From positions 5,261,029 to 5,325,028 of the forward strand of contig NC_135185.1 in assembly GCF_041146795.1 (NCBI RefSeq): DNA of 64,000 nt. The letters run 5' to 3'. Under the pieces are notes generated by a model, which did not search any database, was not told the origin of the DNA, and was given only the letters and a program-made list of their open reading frames with translations. Position numbers and translations under genes: made by a program. Within the stretch, counting starts at the first letter, position 1; each line of letters starts with the position of its first letter. This document shows positions 38,426-50,789 of the stretch, in pieces. This DNA is from Maylandia zebra (Eukaryota; Chordata; Actinopteri; Cichliformes; Cichlidae).

Positions 38426-38561
38426 AGCTGCTGGACGCCTGTGGGAGGAAGCCAGAGTGAACCCACGCAGACAGTCCCCCGGCCAGATGGTGGATTTGAC
38501 CTCAAAGCCTTCTTGCTGTGAGGCAGCAGTGCGAACTACGGTGCCACTAAGCTGCCCGCTT
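38426..38561 (+). repeat. Fragment of an abundant fish LINE-type repeat
   Basis: CCTGTGGGAGGAAGCCAGAG, GAACCCACGCAGACA, CCCCCGGCCAGATGGTGG, CCTTCTTGCTGTGAGGCAGC and GCCACTAAGCTGCCCGC follow the order of a very common teleost repeat (usually assigned to L2/CR1-like ends). It belongs to the same repeat class as 10893-11062, in the opposite orientation. The open frame across it is not a gene. Confidence 0.6.
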
Positions 38562-39309
38562 TTAAAAGGTGTTCAAAGAAATTTTCAACAAATAACTTCA
38601 TCCAGGTCCACCTAAACTGTTCTGTGTGATGTCAGCTCTCCCATGCTTTGGATGCAGCCATCCCAAACTTTCAGTGTTTTTTGTTTTATCATGGATAAAT
38701 GATTTGTGTGTATGTGTGTGTGTGCATGTGTGAATGTCAGCCCAGCTTTGCTTTGAGGCATGATGGAAAAACTAACAGACCTCTGATTCATCTGTCACCA
38801 AACTGCAGCGGCTTTAATCAGGAAGTCTCACGAAGCAAAACCTGTGCTGGTGAGGACAGTAATCCTGAAATGGGTCAAATTCAGTCCACATGTAAAAGAA
38901 CATGTGAACAGGTGACTATTTGCATAAGAACTTGACTGTTTGGGTTGTTTTTTTTTTTTTGATGACGCAGTCTCTTCTGTGTTTGTTTCTCCTGCTGCAG
39001 AGCTGTGATGTGTCACAGGAGGACCAACTTTCCACTTTGTTCTGCCAAAGCTGCTCAGCTGAGGAGGGGAAGAGAAACTCCAGCTACTGGCCTGAACATG
39101 AAAGACTTTCCCTTACTTCTTTTTTTCCTTTGCTTTAGAACGTGACAGCGCTCAAGACTGCGGCTGAAGCCTTGTGGATGTTTTACTGGGAAAGACGAGT
39201 GTGTCAGTCCGGGCTAAAGCTGCAGAAACTTCACACACTTCAAACTGTAGTTAACCTTTGCTCACAATCCTTCATTTGTCTCCAGGTTAACAGGAGACAC
39301 TGAGGTTCA

Positions 39310-39720
39310 CAACACAAACAAATTGAAGTTGCAGACACACACACAAAAAATGCTCAAAGAGGCACAAAAGAGCCATAGAAACACCAAAAGTGAGAACAGA
39401 GACATAAAATTACCACAAAGAGTCATCAAAAAAGATGAAGGACTGTAAAGATGATAGATGATACCAAAGTGAAGTGTTGGTGCAAAAAGACTCAAATGGA
39501 CCATTGAGGAACACAAAGCACACATGACAAAGTAATGCAAAATAAACAATAAACTGCAAACAAATATGACAATGAGTACAAAAGACCCACAAAAGGACTA
39601 AAATGTGCCGCACAGGGGCACTGTGTCAAAAACCAGAATACAAAGTGATGCACAGTGAGTATGAACACACGTTAAATGACCACAAAAAGATGCAAATTGA
39701 GAGACAAAGCAAGTAGATTT
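39310..39720. repeat. A-rich degenerate tandem tract, array 3 of 4
   Basis: Irregular units of the type 'cacaaaaga', 'aaagaggcacaaaagag' and 'caaagtgatgcacag' repeat for about 400 bases. The composition matches the tracts at 640-830, 3930-4390 and 46830-47130. Minus-strand open frames here arise from the lack of A/T-rich stops and are not genes. Confidence 0.55.
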
Positions 39721-40889
39721 GTTTGAAGCAGATGCAAATATGGGGAAGGTGGGATTATATAAAGAGCTTTGAGAAACACGAAAGACATCAGAACAAGAGT
39801 GAGTCATGTCAGCTGTGTGAGTGTTGTCTGAAATGACGGATAATAAAAAGGAAAAAGTCTCCTTCACTCTCCTCCTCTTACTCCAGTACCCCCGAAGACT
39901 GAGGTTGTCTTTAATTTGTTTCTGTGTGGCTCCAATGTCAGATTTGGGTCAGCTGGAAAGCCTCGAACAGTTTGAGACCTGTGAGAGCTGCTCCTGCTGC
40001 CACCTGCTGGACGACACAGGTATCACACCTGAATTTATTTCATCCTAAGGCAATCCTTCTAGTAGAACCAGATCAGCTTTGCCCCTTTGTTTTGATATGT
40101 TTGAGTTTCTTGTTCTGTTCCCTTTTTTAAAGTATGTCTGTAACAAAAAGCCATCTGAAATTGCCAAAGGCGAAAAAAAAAAAACAGATTTAAGAAGAAA
40201 AAATTGAAGAAAAATATAATAAGAGATTGCTGCAACGCTTCATAGGTCGTTTTACATATTTAATTTATATTTCTGATGCGCGGCAGCTGTGTTTCTTGAA
40301 TAAGCTGATTAATCTTTCCTCTGCAAAATAATTAGACGAAACCCCGGTGCATGATGAATCAAGTCTCAGTTTAAGGACCTCGTAATTTACTTGTTGAGTA
40401 TAACGTCTCAGTTCTGCTCTTTGATTAAATCCAAGCCTTGAGACTGGCTGACTCACTGCAGAGATACATTAAACCCTTTAAATTCTAAAGAGAGAGAGAA
40501 AGAGAGAACAGACATTTTTGCACAATTTTTAGCTGAGATAAATATAAAATCAAGAAATGTAAATATATACAGTTTTTATGTCTTTTCTTACGTAAGCACA
40601 GTGTAATAGTGACATTTCCCACATTTTTCATTTTATTAAAAAAATTAAATATAAACTATTCACAAGGAACGTTATAATAAAGTGCACTGTGAGGGAAATA
40701 AATTCATAATAAATATTTTAAAAATAAAGATAAAAACAGAATATGAAAAAAAGTAATAAGTACGAAACGCACAAACGGAACTATGTCATGAAGAACGTTT
40801 CCACCCGGTCTGTACACACTGTGACACAAAGCACTTCCTCCATGCGTAGTTTTCGGTGAAATGAACTCAGTTACGTGTTTTTAAGAGCT

Positions 40890-41013
40890 TTAACGCCAAA
40901 GTCTTTTATTGTAATAACGTGGCAGTGGGCTGTTGTGTTGTGTCCAGAATGGCGGCGGACGTGTCCAAACACTAGTGTGTAACACACCGGGAGTTTCCCT
41001 TCATTTGTAGCAG
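40890..41013 (+). promoter_or_regulatory. wdr89: wdr89 promoter and 5' UTR exon with YY1-type site
   Basis: A small CpG-bearing region contains AGAATGGCGGC at 40946-40956, the classic YY1 motif that often marks start sites of TATA-less housekeeping genes. Downstream, TTTGTAGCAG|gtagga after 41013 is a good splice donor. Pairing with the acceptor TCTCATTAG at 41729 places a 716-bp 5' UTR intron before the coding exon. Exact start site and exon limits are inferred. Confidence 0.5.
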
Positions 41014-41748
41014 GTAGGAAGGTCGGCTTTAACAGCACGCGACACGATAACATTCACTACACAGCGATGAGCGATGAACGTGGAGCTACAGACCCCAGCG
41101 CCAAACTCTAAAAAAATCCCTAAAACTCGTGTTTAGAGCTAAAACATGAATAATGGAGCGGTTTTGGAAGTGTTTTAATTTGGGGCCGAATTACAAAATT
41201 GGATTAGGCAATTTATTAAACATCATCAGCTGTGTTCTCATATGCGTATGTATGTAGCAAATAAAGAAAGCTGTAGATAATATACATTTGCTATTGAGTC
41301 TTGTTATAGGAGACTGAATTGTAAGCAGTTTTACTTTGGTGTTTCAGAAAGAAAAAGTTTAGGATATATTAAAACAAAAACAACTTTGTATTTTCCCCAG
41401 TGAAGCTACACACAGACTGATAACACTGTGGTGTAGGAGCACTGTTATTGCTGCATAATTTAGAAGAATATTCACAATTATCTGTGAGTGGGAGAAACTG
41501 TTCCCACAAGTCTCCTTCCACATGAATAAACATGGGCACATTCAGACCGCTGTGGAACTGCTGGTTATTACACAGTTGTAGAAAAGCAGCTCTGTATTAG
41601 ATTATAAAACCGATGAGTTGCAGGCACAGGTGGATCTCAGGGTTTTAACCACTGACAGGAAGTGAAAGACAAAGTTGCTGGATTTGCTGATCAGAGTTCT
41701 GTGTCTTTTTAATTATTCCATCTCATTAGGAACTCATCAGGAGCTTCC

Positions 41749-42885
41749 ATGGAGGGTTTGGAGGAGAAGCTTAAAGTTCTGTCCATCGCTAGGCGGTCCT
41801 GTCCGGAGGAACCCACCTACCTGCTGGATGTTGCCTTGCAGCCGAGTGGCCTTCTGGCGGTGTCCTGCTCCAACTTCACCATCCACCTGCACAACAAGGA
41901 CACTTTGAAGCAAGTGGGAGAGTATCAAGGCCACAATGGGCGGCTCTGCGGGGTCACGTTTGGCCACACCTCCTCTGACCTCCTGTACTCCGGTTCTGCT
42001 GACGGGACGGTCCGCGTGTGGGACGTCCGCCAACCCGGGACGGAGGCAGCCCAGAAGTTTAAAAGCGATCCAGCGCACTGTTACTGCAGCTTCGACCTGA
42101 GCTGCAGTGACATGCTCCTGTGTGCCGGCACTGAGCAAGTGGACAGCGAGGACAGCTTCCTCATTTTCTGGGATTCCAGGAAACCGGCAGGTGGGCTTCT
42201 TGGGGTATACTCTGAGTCGCACAGCGATGACATCACACAGGTGCGCTTCCATCCCCGGGATAAGGACCGCCTGGCTTCGGGCTCCACAGATGGCCTTGTT
42301 AATGTTTTCGACCTCAGCCGGGGGGCGGAGGAGGATGCGCTGCTCGCCACCTGCAACAGCGACTCATCAGCGAGCTCAGTGTGCTGGTCCGGGGCCAACT
42401 ACACCCAGCTGCTGTGCCTCAGCCACGATGAGGGGCTGCACCTGTGGGATTTGGGCCAGCTGGATACAGATGAGCCTCTCACCATCTTCAGCACCTCCGA
42501 CGCTCGCAGCCTGACTCTACTGGCTGACGGGCGAGGCGTGGACTACCTGGTGGGGGGGCGGTGGCTAGAGGACACCCAAAAGCTGCTGGTGGTCGGCGGG
42601 AAGAACAACGGAGACCTCCACCTGATGGAGTGTGACGCCAGGGGTCTTCATCTGCTCAGGAGCCTAGAGGGTGGCCACGCCTCCACGGTGCGCTGCTTCC
42701 TGTGGGATGCAGCAGAGGAGGCGTTGTTCACCGGGGGGGAGGATGCACAGCTTCTGCTGTGGAAACCGGGTGGAGAGGAGCTCACACCAGGGAAAAGGGA
42801 GTCTATGAAGAGCGAGTCAGCTCTAAGACTCAAATCCAGACCTCATAAAAAACACGGCTACCACAGAGAAAAGAAGACGGCGTAG
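41749..42885 (+). CDS. wdr89: WD repeat-containing protein 89
   Basis: A single-exon coding region of 378 codons plus TAG, starting at an ATG with G at +4, 19 bases after a consensus acceptor (TCTCATTAG|GAACTC). WD-repeat endings are visible in order: FTIHLHNKD, VRVWDVRQP, FLIFWDSRKP, LVNVFDLSRG, LHLWDLGQL and LLLWKPGGE, with GHxxxV-type starts (GHASTVRCFLWD), so a single beta-propeller of six or seven blades is likely. The C-terminus is basic (KSRPHKKHGYHREKKT). Size and intronless coding fit WDR89 (about 387 aa in human). The molecular role of WDR89 is poorly known; a scaffold function is the usual inference for such proteins. Identification is strengthened by its position between sgpp1 and ppp2r5e, as in human 14q23. 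Base composition is GC-rich and coding-like, with no breaks. Confidence 0.93.
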   Translation: MEGLEEKLKVLSIARRSCPEEPTYLLDVALQPSGLLAVSCSNFTIHLHNKDTLKQVGEYQGHNGRLCGVTFGHTSSDLLYSGSADGTVRVWDVRQPGTEAAQKFKSDPAHCYCSFDLSCSDMLLCAGTEQVDSEDSFLIFWDSRKPAGGLLGVYSESHSDDITQVRFHPRDKDRLASGSTDGLVNVFDLSRGAEEDALLATCNSDSSASSVCWSGANYTQLLCLSHDEGLHLWDLGQLDTDEPLTIFSTSDARSLTLLADGRGVDYLVGGRWLEDTQKLLVVGGKNNGDLHLMECDARGLHLLRSLEGGHASTVRCFLWDAAEEALFTGGEDAQLLLWKPGGEELTPGKRESMKSESALRLKSRPHKKHGYHREKKTA

Positions 42886-43260
42886 CAGAGGAACAAAGTG
42901 AACCTGACTGAAGCAGCCCTGTGTCCTACAATTTAAAGCAGCTCAGCTGCTGAGGACGATGTCAGTAAGCAGATGAAATGGTGTTCATCTTTGCCTCAGC
43001 TGTTGATAGATGCTGTTGTTTTTACTGTGCAGTTCTGTTTACAAGCAAAACATATTCTTGTGTGTCATAGCAGCCTGAATGTGGACCTTTTTAGTGTTTA
43101 CAAAGAAACCAGCTTGCAGGAAAATTGCGACCAGGTGACTTTGAAAGGCAAATTGTATTTTAGTCTTTGATAAAGATCTGGTGGCCCCAGCTAACAAACA
43201 GGGCAAGTATTTTAATATGAAGAGAGCTGTGTGTGTTTAATAAAAACTTTGGCATGCTGT
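42886..43260 (+). other. wdr89: wdr89 3' UTR with poly(A) signal
   Basis: AATAAA at 43239-43244 lies in AT-rich, T/G-rich sequence about 350 bases after the stop codon and is a good candidate for transcript end. Confidence 0.6.
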
Positions 43261-45189
43261 GTGACTGCACCACAACAATCAGTCTTTATAGTTATTATAT
43301 TTGTAGCACACAGGACTGGAGCATTCCTCTAGAAGCACATCTCAGTTTTTAGGCTACAATTGCTGTTCCAGCACATCACCAGCCACCATCCTCAGAGCTC
43401 TGCACAGCCTTAGTTCTCTTTGGCTGGACATTTTCCACTGATTGGTTTAGTGATTTATGTTCATTGAATCATAAAAGCAGCTTTTCATGTCTGTATTCTC
43501 ACATTCATCTGTCCTGTGCTCTATGTGCTTGCTTACATCTGATGTTTTCCAGAAAGCGACACAAAGCGGACGAGGAGACGTCACTGTTTGCTGGTATCAT
43601 AATCGTATGCTGCTGGGATTCACATTCATTGCCACCCTTGCTCTTTTGTAGCTACTTGACAGGTGTCACTCATGTTTTAGACTAGAAATGATTTGTCAAT
43701 TAATAGAATAGTTAATCAACCAAAAATGACTAGAATTTAAAACTAGCTCCAGTGTCAGCTCCTGACATGGTACTCTTGGGGACAGAGGACCCTCCCACCT
43801 GCTGTTTAAAATTTTCGTTTGACTTAAAAGAAGAGGAGTTAAAACAGCTTGTTTGAGACAGATGAGAGAAATAAGCATTATTCTAACACTGGAATCATGC
43901 AAAGCTACTCAAGCAAAGTCGAGTATAAAAATCTGGAGCTGGAAATGAGCAGGAAGTGTCCAGTTTCTGTAAAAAACAATGCATCAGATTTTCAGCTGTT
44001 TTTGATTCATTTTGCTGTATCGCAATCGATGGTTGGGCAATACAGGACTTTTTATGATTTCTCAGCTTTGAAATGTTGATGTGGGTGTTTGTTTTACATG
44101 GATCAAATGATCAATCAATGAATTTAAAAAAGAAGTAATAATCCGCAACCCTGCTTGGCATATTCTCACATTTACTACTACTAATAAACAGCATATCACT
44201 GCCAGTCTACTGACACTGAGCATTGACATGATTGAGTCTCTGGTTGATCAAACCCACAATGAGAGCTATTTAGGCCTACCCCCCAGTAAGGTCAGAAATG
44301 AGCAGAATAACTACAAGAAAAGTAAACTGTAGTAAAGTTGCCCAGATTATCTTCCAACACCATTGTAGCACATATTTAAGGGTTTCCGTGGCAGAATACT
44401 GGTAAAAAGTGGCACAGATGTGGCGCAGTCAATAGTAAATAAGAGCCACCATGTGCAGGAATACGTCTCCAAACACAAGGATTCATCTCCAGGACAAGGA
44501 CATCTTAAAAACAGTAAACTGTTTGTTATAAGTGAGGTTTAACTGGTATTGTAAAGTTCCCCGATGACTGATTTCCACTAAGTACAATGAAACATACTAT
44601 GCATTAAATCTTGTTACACTGTATAGTATGACATACTGACAGCTTCCTCCTATATCCATTTTTACACTTTCTATCTTCTAGTTGCAATGATTCCTTCAGC
44701 TGGCCAGCTGTTATTACTGGATTACTTCCTGAAAGTCACCCGAGCTGCCCGCCACAGTGTGATCACGCTGAGACTGCAGCTATCCTTCTCAAATGGCAGC
44801 AAGTGGAATAACTAGACTGGCAGTGCAAGTGTCTGTGTGTGTGTTTAATTCTAGCCAGTGGAATCATGCGGTGAATCTCATTCACATTAGCGATCATTGC
44901 GGTGACTCAGGCTTCATCTTTGCATTCTTTTAACCATTCATTACTCTATGAATTTTTTGCAGTGTGAAAACATCAGCTGAGTCATTACATTCTATTAGTA
45001 AATACAGACAGACAAAACAAAGACGAGTCTTTTTGGAGTCTCACTCTGGAAGCTAAATGATATTTACATGTAAAAGGAAAGAAAAAGCTATCCAAATTTG
45101 GTGTACCTAATGTACTCAGTTTCAGAGAGGACTTCACATCCTGTGTTTTACTATAAATGTTTGGTACCTTAATGTGAAGTTTTCACAGG

Positions 45190-46140
45190 ACTCTGTGGAA
45201 ACTAAGTACACCCTCACTGCTTCCACAGGATTTAAGAGGGTAAGTAGCAGCCACATGCTGCTGATCAGATGCACTCGATTAACTGATCATCAGAAAGCGT
45301 GAGCAGCCCTGTAACAGCAGAGGTTTTGGCGGTTTTAGCTGTGCATTAACATAATCCCACAATCTTCCCAGAAGTGGACATCACAGCAAATTCACCCCAG
45401 GGTCAGACTGTGCAACGTGAAGAGAAATGACAAAAACCCCCAAGAGCCACAGCTCAGAGTCTGCAGGCCCAGACAAGTTAAACGTTAAAGTTCATGACAG
45501 CACAATTAGCAAATACTGAACAAGTATGTCTTGTTTGCAAGGGTTGCTAGGAGAAAGCCTCTTCTCTCAAAACAGAACATGGCAGCGTGGCTAAAGTTTG
45601 TCAAGTTGCATCTGAACAAACCACAAGACTTCTGGAGCAACATCCTTTGGACAGACGAGAGGAGAGGGGAGATGTTTGGCCAAAATGTACACAGCCTTGT
45701 ACCAGCATATCAGCACAAATGCTAATAATAAAGCACAGGGTGATGACCTGGGCTAGTTTTGCAGCTGCAGGACCCGTCCACCTTGCAGTCACCGACTCGA
45801 CCACAACTTCCTCTGTACACAAAGTTTTCTTAACTCAAATGTTAGGTCATCTGTCCAACAGATTGGCTGCAAGGGTATGGTCCAACAGGACAGTAATTCC
45901 AAACACAGCAGCAGATCTACAACAGAATATCTGAAAAAGGAAAGCATCAAGCTGACTGAAATGCTGGACCTTAAGTAGGCTCAGTATAAACGAATGCCCA
46001 ATGAACTGAAACAACATTTTGAAGACGACTGGGTAAAATTCCTCTACAATGATGTGAAAGACTGATAAAGTCATTAAAGCCATAAAGAGCTATTTCTGTT
46101 AACATTGGTTCTACGAGCTACTCAGTCACAGGTTTTTTAA
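45190..46140 (+). mobile_element. Decayed Tc1-like transposon, + orientation
   Basis: A frame at 45531-45725 reads ARVARRKPLLSKQNMAAW, then NKPQDFWSNILWTDE, the catalytic-core region of Tc1/mariner transposases around the first DDE aspartate (WTDE). Downstream, in other frames, remnants continue (GTCCAACAGGACAGTAATTCC, which corresponds to the usual QQDN-type motif region). Frameshifts and stops break the gene. Ends resemble AACTAAGTACACCCTCACTG at the left. The right end near 46,140 is weak. It shares family sequence with the relic at 50,790-51,745, for example CCACATGCTGCTGATCAGATGC. It is inactive. Confidence 0.8.
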
Positions 46141-46829
46141 ACGACTGCAAAGCCCCAGGAAAACTGACTTCTTCACATCTGTATATATATATAATTGCAC
46201 AGAAAAGAGTAAACTTAAACTGCAGATATTACTGAAAGACAGTGATGGAGCCACACAGTTTTTATAGAGTGACCACAATGAGACCATTACTGAGAATGGG
46301 GTGATGGAGAAACATCATCTTTTCTTTTAAATATCTGTTTATATTCTTGATAAGTCACTGTATGCCTAACTGCTCATTTTTGGTCACCCACATGATTATT
46401 TGTTCACTCATATGATAACCAAATTGATATGACCCCTGACTGCTTAAAAAACATAATACAGAACTATTTCTAAGGTCATTCTTTTAAAATTGTTGATAAA
46501 GTCCATGATTCCTAATTTAGCAGTGTAGATGTGACGCTAACTTTGCTACAAACTAGGTTTTACTACTAAAACGTGTTGATATGGGAAATACAGCTGTAGA
46601 GAAATGGTTCCTCTAAGTTGTGTGAATGTAATTTTACTTCAGTTAGTATGAACAAGGCCTCTAGCAGGCTTCATTGTTACAGTGGCAAAACCAAAGTGTG
46701 GTTTCACTGGTCAATATGATGCAGTTTTGCTATTTCTGTCCTTAGTGACAATGGTGAGAAAACACTTCACTAGAGATTCTGCTGAGAATGCTCGCTGCCT
46801 AAGACATACCAAATCTTGTGGAGTTCTGA

Positions 46830-47130
46830 ATGAAGCCAAAAAATAATAAAAAATCACAACCAACATTACACTCACCAAAGATACTCCTTGAAAACTATGA
46901 AACACCAGTTTGACTAAAAAATGCCAAAGGACTAGAAGAGAGGGAAATGATAACAAAACAGCAAACTCAAAGAGACGCAGCTAGAAGGATGAAAATGATG
47001 AGGAAGCAGATGAAAAAAAATCACGAATAAGTCGCAGGAATCTCTCAAGAGATGCTGTGACTACATAAAATGAGGAAAAATGACACTAAAATTACGACTT
47101 AAAAAAGCAAAGCAACCACAGTCATAGAAA
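46830..47130. repeat. A-rich degenerate tandem tract, array 4 of 4
   Basis: Units such as 'caaactcaaagagacgcag', 'gatgaaaatgatgagg' and 'aaaaatgacactaaaat' continue for about 300 bases. It resembles the three other arrays but is more decayed. Confidence 0.4.
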
Positions 47131-47559
47131 AACACTGGGGTATGAAGTTTTTTTTTATTTTGTATGAAATGTGCGAAACCTTTATACACGGCCTACTGCC
47201 TCATAATTGGCCAGTAATCCACACGTTAGATAAAACTACCCCTGGACACAGTGCGTTAATACTAATAATTATTGCTACTTACACGTTAATGCACCAGTAA
47301 TTCAAATACATAAGATATAGCTAGGCCTATGTAGCACTTCAGTTGACACGTTTCCAGTATAGCGACTAATATGAATTATATGGTATATTGTTTTTTTTAA
47401 TAAAAAATTATTTGTATAATTTGCTGTAAAGTTGGAGCAGAAACTATTTGCAAATGTGTTATTTTAAAAACCTATCAAGCGAGAGAAAACCAATACGTGA
47501 GCGAGTAAAGGAAACACCCATGCATGCCCTAGCATTAGCTATATAGCGCATTCACAGAC

Positions 47560-48597
47560 CTATATATCAGTTATGTAACTCTCGCTGTGTTCCTCTCTAA
47601 TTTCGGTTCTAGGGCTGAAATGCACTCGTCTTTCACACAGCACCGCCTCGGCTGTGAGGAGGTCTTCAAAAACACTTATAAATGTGCAATAAACGATTGG
47701 GCAGAACGAGCGTTAAAATGCGGATACATAGAAGCGAGGTACAGGGCCGGGCCTCGGACAGGTTTAGCCTCATTCCAGCACGCTGCCTGGTGAAGCCTCC
47801 ACACATACACACTGTACTTCGCTCTCTGCCTCGATCTTTTTCCTTGTCCCTTCTCCTCTACCTAACCGACGGATTCGGAGCCTCGTTTCTCCGTGTTGTG
47901 ATTGATAGTTCTGGCTGTCCAATCACAATTGCGGACATCGCTCCCTGCAGCCAATCAGCTTTGTACGTGGTTCAGATGCTCGTCCAGCACGCTACGCTGT
48001 GTCTCTGTTATGTGTGCCATGGTCTCAACCCAGCAGTGTTGACAATAGGGTGAAAGGAAACAGCCCCGGATCATAGACGAGCAAAGAAAACACCAAAATC
48101 CAGGGTTTTTGGGGAAGACGAGCGAGTGAATCAATAACAGGAATGTAAATGCGTTAACGTAATCGTTTGTGTGTATCGTAGGTGTATTTTGTAATTAATG
48201 GGAGTTTGAGGATTATTCAGTTGGAAGGAAGGCTACTCGTGGGTTTGGCTGTTTCAGGCCAAAGATTTTCCTGCTGCTCCGCCGCTGCTGGGGAAAGGCT
48301 GTTCTCACCGAACTGGAGGTAGCCTAACTAATAGCCCGATAGCTTTCCAAACATAGGATAACTCCTCGCCGCCGTCTCCGTTGCGAACCGCAGAGGATCA
48401 AGGTAAAGTACTACGATTGGAGGGCTACCAGCCACTTGGTCGGCTGCAGCTTGTCGGGCTCGGGTCGGGACTCGGGACGGTGTGTGTCTCCCAGCCTGGT
48501 CACTCTGTCAGTCTGTGAGCGCTAGCTAACGGTAGCAGCATTAGCACTGCCCCGTATTTACATCTGGGATGATGGGTGATCGCCCGAGCCCGCCCAG
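47560..48597 (+). promoter_or_regulatory. ppp2r5e: CpG-rich promoter and candidate first exons of ppp2r5e
   Basis: This is a CpG-dense block of about 1 kb in AT-rich surroundings. Two strong donors mark alternative first exons. The first is GGATCAAG|gtaaag after 48402, untranslated in effect, because the conserved ATG lies in the next exon. The second is CCGCCCAG|gtaact after 48597. The two are only 195 bp apart, so one longer first exon with alternative donors is possible. No TATA box is seen. Intron 1 is then about 10 kb. Confidence 0.6.
48569..48597 (+). CDS. ppp2r5e: Possible alternative N-terminal coding exon of ppp2r5e
   Basis: Tandem ATGs at 48569 and 48572 open a frame reading M-M-G-D-R-P-S-P-P that ends at the donor CCCAG|gtaact in phase 2. 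Spliced to the exon starting at 58668, the split codon becomes Arg, followed by Ala and then the conserved Met-Ser-Ser start, with no frame change. This would add 11 residues in front of the usual B56-epsilon N-terminus. An in-frame TAG at 48542-48544 lies upstream. It may be only a 5' UTR exon that happens to stay in frame (one chance in three); I do not know such an isoform in mammals. Confidence 0.3.
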
Positions 48598-50789
48598 GTA
48601 ACTCTATCTTATTAGCACACATTGGCTTTGATATAATCGCAGGTTTCATTCTTTTAATCAGCTTCTTGTGTTTCCTTTGACTGGTGGCGGGTCTTAAGCT
48701 AAGGCTACATGTTCAACTTGAGCTAACCCGCGATAACCGTTGCACTAACGTTAGCTAGCTACCAAAAATATAATTTCTAAAGTAAAGCTTCAAAGCTTTG
48801 AAATGAAAGCCGCTTTATCTTCATGGCTATACTATCTTAGAGCTTTATGTGTTCTTTGGAGACGACTATCTAGCGTTCAATGCGGCTTTGTAACGGTTAT
48901 TCGAGATGCTAACACTGCTAGCTAGTTAACGCTAGTGAGGCTATCGCGCTGTCAAGTTTTGAATGCTGCGCTGCCTCCTCCTCCTCCTGCTGCTGCTGTC
49001 GCTGCCAGGCCCGATTTGCCCAAGCTAACGCCAGCTCTCCCGAACGGCTTCATTTTTAACCTTAGAGTTGATGGTCTACTTTGCTGCTCTAGCTGATAAC
49101 AGCAGTAAATATGTGACATCAAATTGCACTGTACAGGAACTAGGGTTTATTGAGTTATTTGCTGTATGCAGCGGCCCACGGGCTGGTTCGCTCAAAGTAA
49201 ATGCTGCTGTTTAATCCTCGTGAGTTGAAAAAGCCCCATGAACCCAGCATGAGACAAGTTTAGCTTTCCTGTCAAGTGAAGCCAACTGTCAAACGGTGTG
49301 GCGATAATCCTACATGAACTTTGACTGGCTGTGCACTAAGAGGCTGTTTCTGACAGGCTCGTACCTCTAAACTTGTCATCTTATATTTTCTTGCACAGAC
49401 CACCATTGTTTCTACATGTTGAGTAATGTGTATAGAACCGTTAGGAGGGAGAGAGAGATCATCACCTCTAATAACAATGTAGTGACATTGTAGATGAGAG
49501 GTGGTGGTGATGAGTGGAATGCATCGGGCTAACTTTAAAGTATTATCGTACTACTCCTACTTTTGCTTTTATTTTGCCTAGTCTCTACATCCCCAGCCAT
49601 TTATGGGAGGCCAGGTGTGGCCTTTCATATACTCATATTGCACTGTCTGTGTTTTAGGAGGGTTTACTCCTGTTCCGTGACACATCTGGCTCACCTTTAA
49701 GGTTCTAGAGTTTAACCATGTTGTTAACAGGTCCAACCTTAACTCAGATAACTTAACATCCAAAGTCTTCTGTGTTTATGACAAGGCTGGTACATTAACT
49801 GCCTCCTCCTTATCAGCTCTGTGTGGTTTTGTGTGTGTGTGTGTGTTTGAAAGTTGCTGAGTTCATTTGTACTTAGATGTGTGAACAGCGCAATTCACCC
49901 ATGAATGAATCACACCAATTAGATGGGCTGTCAGGTTGCAGCATTCAGCTGATAGTAGCAACAGGAGACTTTCGGAAGTATGAGGATTCAGTACAGTAAG
50001 CCAGGGATTCATACTGGTATTGTTAGTTCAATTTGTTAGCAATTTTTATTGGATGGATATGTAAAGTAACCTGTCTTCTTTATGTTGCTGTGACTTGCAT
50101 GATACTTGCATGACTCTGGTTTTTGGGAGGCAATAAAAGCTGCAAAGCAGGATGAATTATTGGATTTAAGGGCATATCGTGTGTTTAACTTACACAAAGT
50201 TAAACACACAGTTTGATATTGACTGCTTATATGTCGAACTGCACCATATATTTTCAGTTTTGTTGACTGATAAGATGACATTTACTGCTGGCAGTAAATA
50301 TTGAAAAACACTTAAAAAAATGTTTTTTTTACTTATTATAATGAACACTTATGTTTTCCTTAGCAAAAAAAAGTAGAATAAATAACAATAAAAGTACGTT
50401 AAATAAAACAGTCTGTGCATTTATAGATTTCTTTTGGTATGGATGAGCTGAAAAAATAATTTAATTAACAACCAAAAAGTGTCTTTGAGGATCTTTTTTC
50501 TGAAGCAAGTTATTATCAGAGTCATGTTATTGAGTGTTGGCCAGCCAAACCAAGACAGCTGTTGTTGTTGCATAAGGCTTTATTTATTTATGACTTTATT
50601 TATTTTTTATTTTCTACTACTTCTGTGATGTTTAATAAGCCGAATGTACTTCTAACAATGTAGATAATGATTTTGCAGGCCTATATCAAGGAAATGTTTT
50701 TATTATTATTTTTATTTCCATGAAATAAAAAGAAAAGCAGTTGGGCTGTACCAAAATATGACTCTTGTCGTATTATGAAAATTTTGGAC

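Larger units (their letters stand above)
35510..40890. other. Intergenic spacer between sgpp1 and wdr89
   Basis: No gene is recognised. It contains a LINE-type fragment at 38426-38561 and an A-rich degenerate tandem tract at 39310-39720, both listed separately, and a short GT-rich patch near 38,706-38,732. The remaining roughly 4.5 kb is AT-rich with only scattered chance ORFs of up to about 95 codons. Confidence 0.65.
43261..47560. other. Spacer between wdr89 and ppp2r5e
   Basis: No functional gene is seen. It contains a Tc1-like relic (about 45,190-46,140) and an A-rich degenerate tract (46,830-47,130), both listed separately. The remainder (43.3-45.2 kb and 46.1-46.8 kb) is ordinary AT-rich sequence. 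Confidence 0.65.

Noticed and set aside
38391-38615. 74-codon + strand frame
   Set aside because: It lies mostly within a LINE-type repeat fragment.
39307-39867. Minus-strand frames of 67-89 codons with Phe/Leu/Cys-rich peptides
   Set aside because: They arise mostly from an A-rich degenerate repeat tract and its flank; the hydrophobic look is a composition effect.
41737-42252. 171-codon minus-strand frame
   Set aside because: It is the shadow of the GC-rich wdr89 coding exon.
47587-48053. Open frames of 68 and 123 codons in the ppp2r5e promoter
   Set aside because: High GC content lowers stop frequency; no family match and no splice-consistent link to the gene.
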